A stretch of 25,646 bases of DNA, taken from contig CAMPIG010000019.1 of assembly GCA_946886255.1 (NCBI GenBank), positions 1 through 25,646 on the forward strand, in the 5' to 3' direction. Every line of letters begins with the position of its first letter. The stretch's first letter is position 1. Positions 24,771 through 25,646 of this stretch are shown in pieces. This stretch comes from an uncultured Cellvibrio sp. Its GTDB lineage: Bacteria > Pseudomonadota > Gammaproteobacteria > Pseudomonadales > Cellvibrionaceae. Below the pieces are notes generated by a model. It had not been told where the DNA came from, did not search any database, and saw nothing but the letters and a program-made list of their open reading frames with translations. The translations under genes were made by a program, and so were the position numbers.

Positions 24771-25091
24771 TCAAGGCGTTTCCGGACCCTTTGGTCCTTC
24801 TCGACCCAACCGCTCAAGTTCTTCCTGATAGGCCTCGAGATCCTCCCAATCGTATTGGGTTCCAGCATTAAGATCTTGCGGGTGCTTGGCACGCTCTTTT
24901 GCCTGTTCCTGCAAGCTGTGATCCTTATGTTCGTCTTCCTTCTCATTAAGGTTCTCGTAACGCTTCAACGCCAAATCACTACGTCCCGGCGGCATAGTGG
25001 GATGCTTATTGGTGTCCCGCTCCTGATCTCGTGTAGCTGTTGTGGATTTTATGCGTTGTTCTTCGGAGGGTTTCTCGTGTTGATCCGACAT
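24771..25091 (-). CDS. Small, highly charged, probably disordered protein
   Basis: I do not recognise this 106-residue product. It is extremely hydrophilic, with few hydrophobic residues, no cysteine, and many Glu, Lys, Arg, Asp, Gln and Pro (KRYENLNEKEDEHKDHSLQE, YDWEDLEAYQEELERLGREG). It starts MSDQHEKPSEEQ and ends in GPKGPETP. Such composition suggests an intrinsically disordered or single-helix protein, possibly of the small stress-protein kind; that is a guess. The ribosome site AAGGAG at good spacing before ATG 25091 is strong and supports real translation. It lies between panD and acs on the same strand, with the panD terminator upstream, so it must have its own promoter in 25092-25198, where I found no convincing hexamers. 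Confidence 0.7.
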   Translation of the reverse strand: MSDQHEKPSEEQRIKSTTATRDQERDTNKHPTMPPGRSDLALKRYENLNEKEDEHKDHSLQEQAKERAKHPQDLNAGTQYDWEDLEAYQEELERLGREGPKGPETP

Positions 25092-25198
25092 GGTTCAGCT
25101 CCTTCGTATCTCTAGATAGCGTTAGGGAATCTTTGAGTTTCGACACCACGAAAAGCAAAGATTCACCGCGCCAGTAAAGATAACGGGACACTATACAA

Positions 25199-25219
25199 AA
25201 GGGCCGCTAAACGGCCCTT
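25199..25219 (-). terminator. Rho-independent terminator of panD
   Basis: AAGGGCCG (25199-25206) pairs with CGGCCCTT (25212-25219) around a 5-nt loop. On the minus strand the stem is followed by TTTTGTAT, starting about 32 nt after the panD stop. This is a good intrinsic terminator. Confidence 0.85.
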
Positions 25220-25251
25220 GAAGGAAAGCGGATCGAGTTAATTAAAGAAAA

Positions 25252-25632
25252 TCAGGCAACTTGCATAGGAATGGTGTTTGTTGTGCGTTCAACGCGATTG
25301 TTTTCGTCAAGATATACCAGTTTGGGCTTGTAATTGATCAGCTCAGCTTCGCTGTATTGACCGTAGGTAGCGATGATAACCCGATCACCCACCTGAACTT
25401 TGCGCGCTGCCGCGCCGTTCATGGAGATGGTGCCAGAGCCCGGCTCTGCCAGAATGATATAAGTATGAAAACGCTCGCCGTTATTTACGTTGTAGATGTC
25501 GATTTGCTCGAATTCCCGCAAGCCAGCCAACGCCACCAGGTCGGCATCAATCGCGCAGGAGCCGTCGTACCAGAGCTCCGCCTGGGTGACTTTGGCCATG
25601 TGCAACTTACCTTTCAACATTTGTGAGAGCAT
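25252..25632 (-). CDS. panD: Aspartate 1-decarboxylase PanD
   Basis: PanD decarboxylates L-aspartate to beta-alanine for pantothenate and coenzyme A synthesis. The 126-residue proenzyme has the self-cleavage site Gly24-Ser25 in WYDGSCAID; cleavage turns Ser25 into the pyruvoyl cofactor. Active-site Lys9 is in [16 protein letters not shown]. The conserved block [19 protein letters not shown] (including Asn and the AA loop) and [12 protein letters not shown] follow in order. ATG 25632 is preceded by GCAGGAGGAGTGTC, a very strong ribosome site, visible in the last bases of the window. panC/panB are often upstream of panD but would lie outside the window. Transcription ends at the hairpin at 25199-25219. 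Confidence 0.97.
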   Translation of the reverse strand: MLSQMLKGKLHMAKVTQAELWYDGSCAIDADLVALAGLREFEQIDIYNVNNGERFHTYIILAEPGSGTISMNGAAARKVQVGDRVIIATYGQYSEAELINYKPKLVYLDENNRVERTTNTIPMQVA

Positions 25633-25646
25633 GACACTCCTCCTGC

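Noticed and set aside
1..25646. CRISPR arrays, tRNA or rRNA genes
   Set aside because: No regularly spaced direct repeats, cloverleaf-like CCA-ended segments or rRNA-like stretches were seen when reading the window. The only repeats are the palindromic units, the inverted-repeat element and the 13-bp duplication listed above.

Overview
The window looks like chromosomal DNA of a gammaproteobacterium of the Cellvibrio/Saccharophagus/Pseudomonas type. This rests on protein resemblance only: a 405-residue ACT+HAD SerB next to a FimX-like EAL gene and divergent from an AhpA/YtjB-like gene, an mpl-ubiX pair, panD, acs and smrA. Base composition is moderate, genes are densely packed, and no rRNA, tRNA, CRISPR array or transposase is visible.

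Left third (1-9640), mostly housekeeping. The tail of an EAL-domain gene converges on serB. A mirrored promoter region separates serB from a divergent membrane protein gene. Next come a two-domain OlsF-like acyltransferase gene preceded by a good PhoB-box candidate, an RpiB-family isomerase gene, a 101-nt inverted-repeat element, mpl, ubiX, a hydroxymethylglutaryl-CoA lyase gene overlapping a DUF2288 gene, and a small four-helix membrane protein gene. Copies of a short palindromic REP-like repeat sit in three intergenic gaps.

Middle (9666-20850), the most interesting part. Eight minus-strand genes read as one operon. In transcription order they encode a YjfI/DUF2170 protein with a basic N-terminal extension, a PspA/IM30 protein (YjfJ type), a YqiJ-like membrane OB-fold protein, a large flotillin (YqiK type), an approximately 1775-residue AAA+ ATPase with a propeller-like N-terminus and coiled coils, a rhomboid protease, a single-HKD phospholipase-D-type hydrolase and a small TerB-like protein. 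Two identical 10-bp palindromes (TTACATGTAA), centred 22 bp apart, overlap the predicted promoter. The gene content suggests an envelope-stress or membrane-microdomain machine: PspA and flotillin on the membrane, a giant AAA+ remodeler, and proteolytic and phosphodiesterase effectors. That function is inferred, not proven.

Right third (20975-25646). smrA is divergent from a membrane protein gene whose GGDEF domain has lost its catalytic residues but keeps the c-di-GMP inhibitory-site motif. A bidirectional terminator separates it from acs. A small, very hydrophilic protein gene and panD with its own terminator follow.
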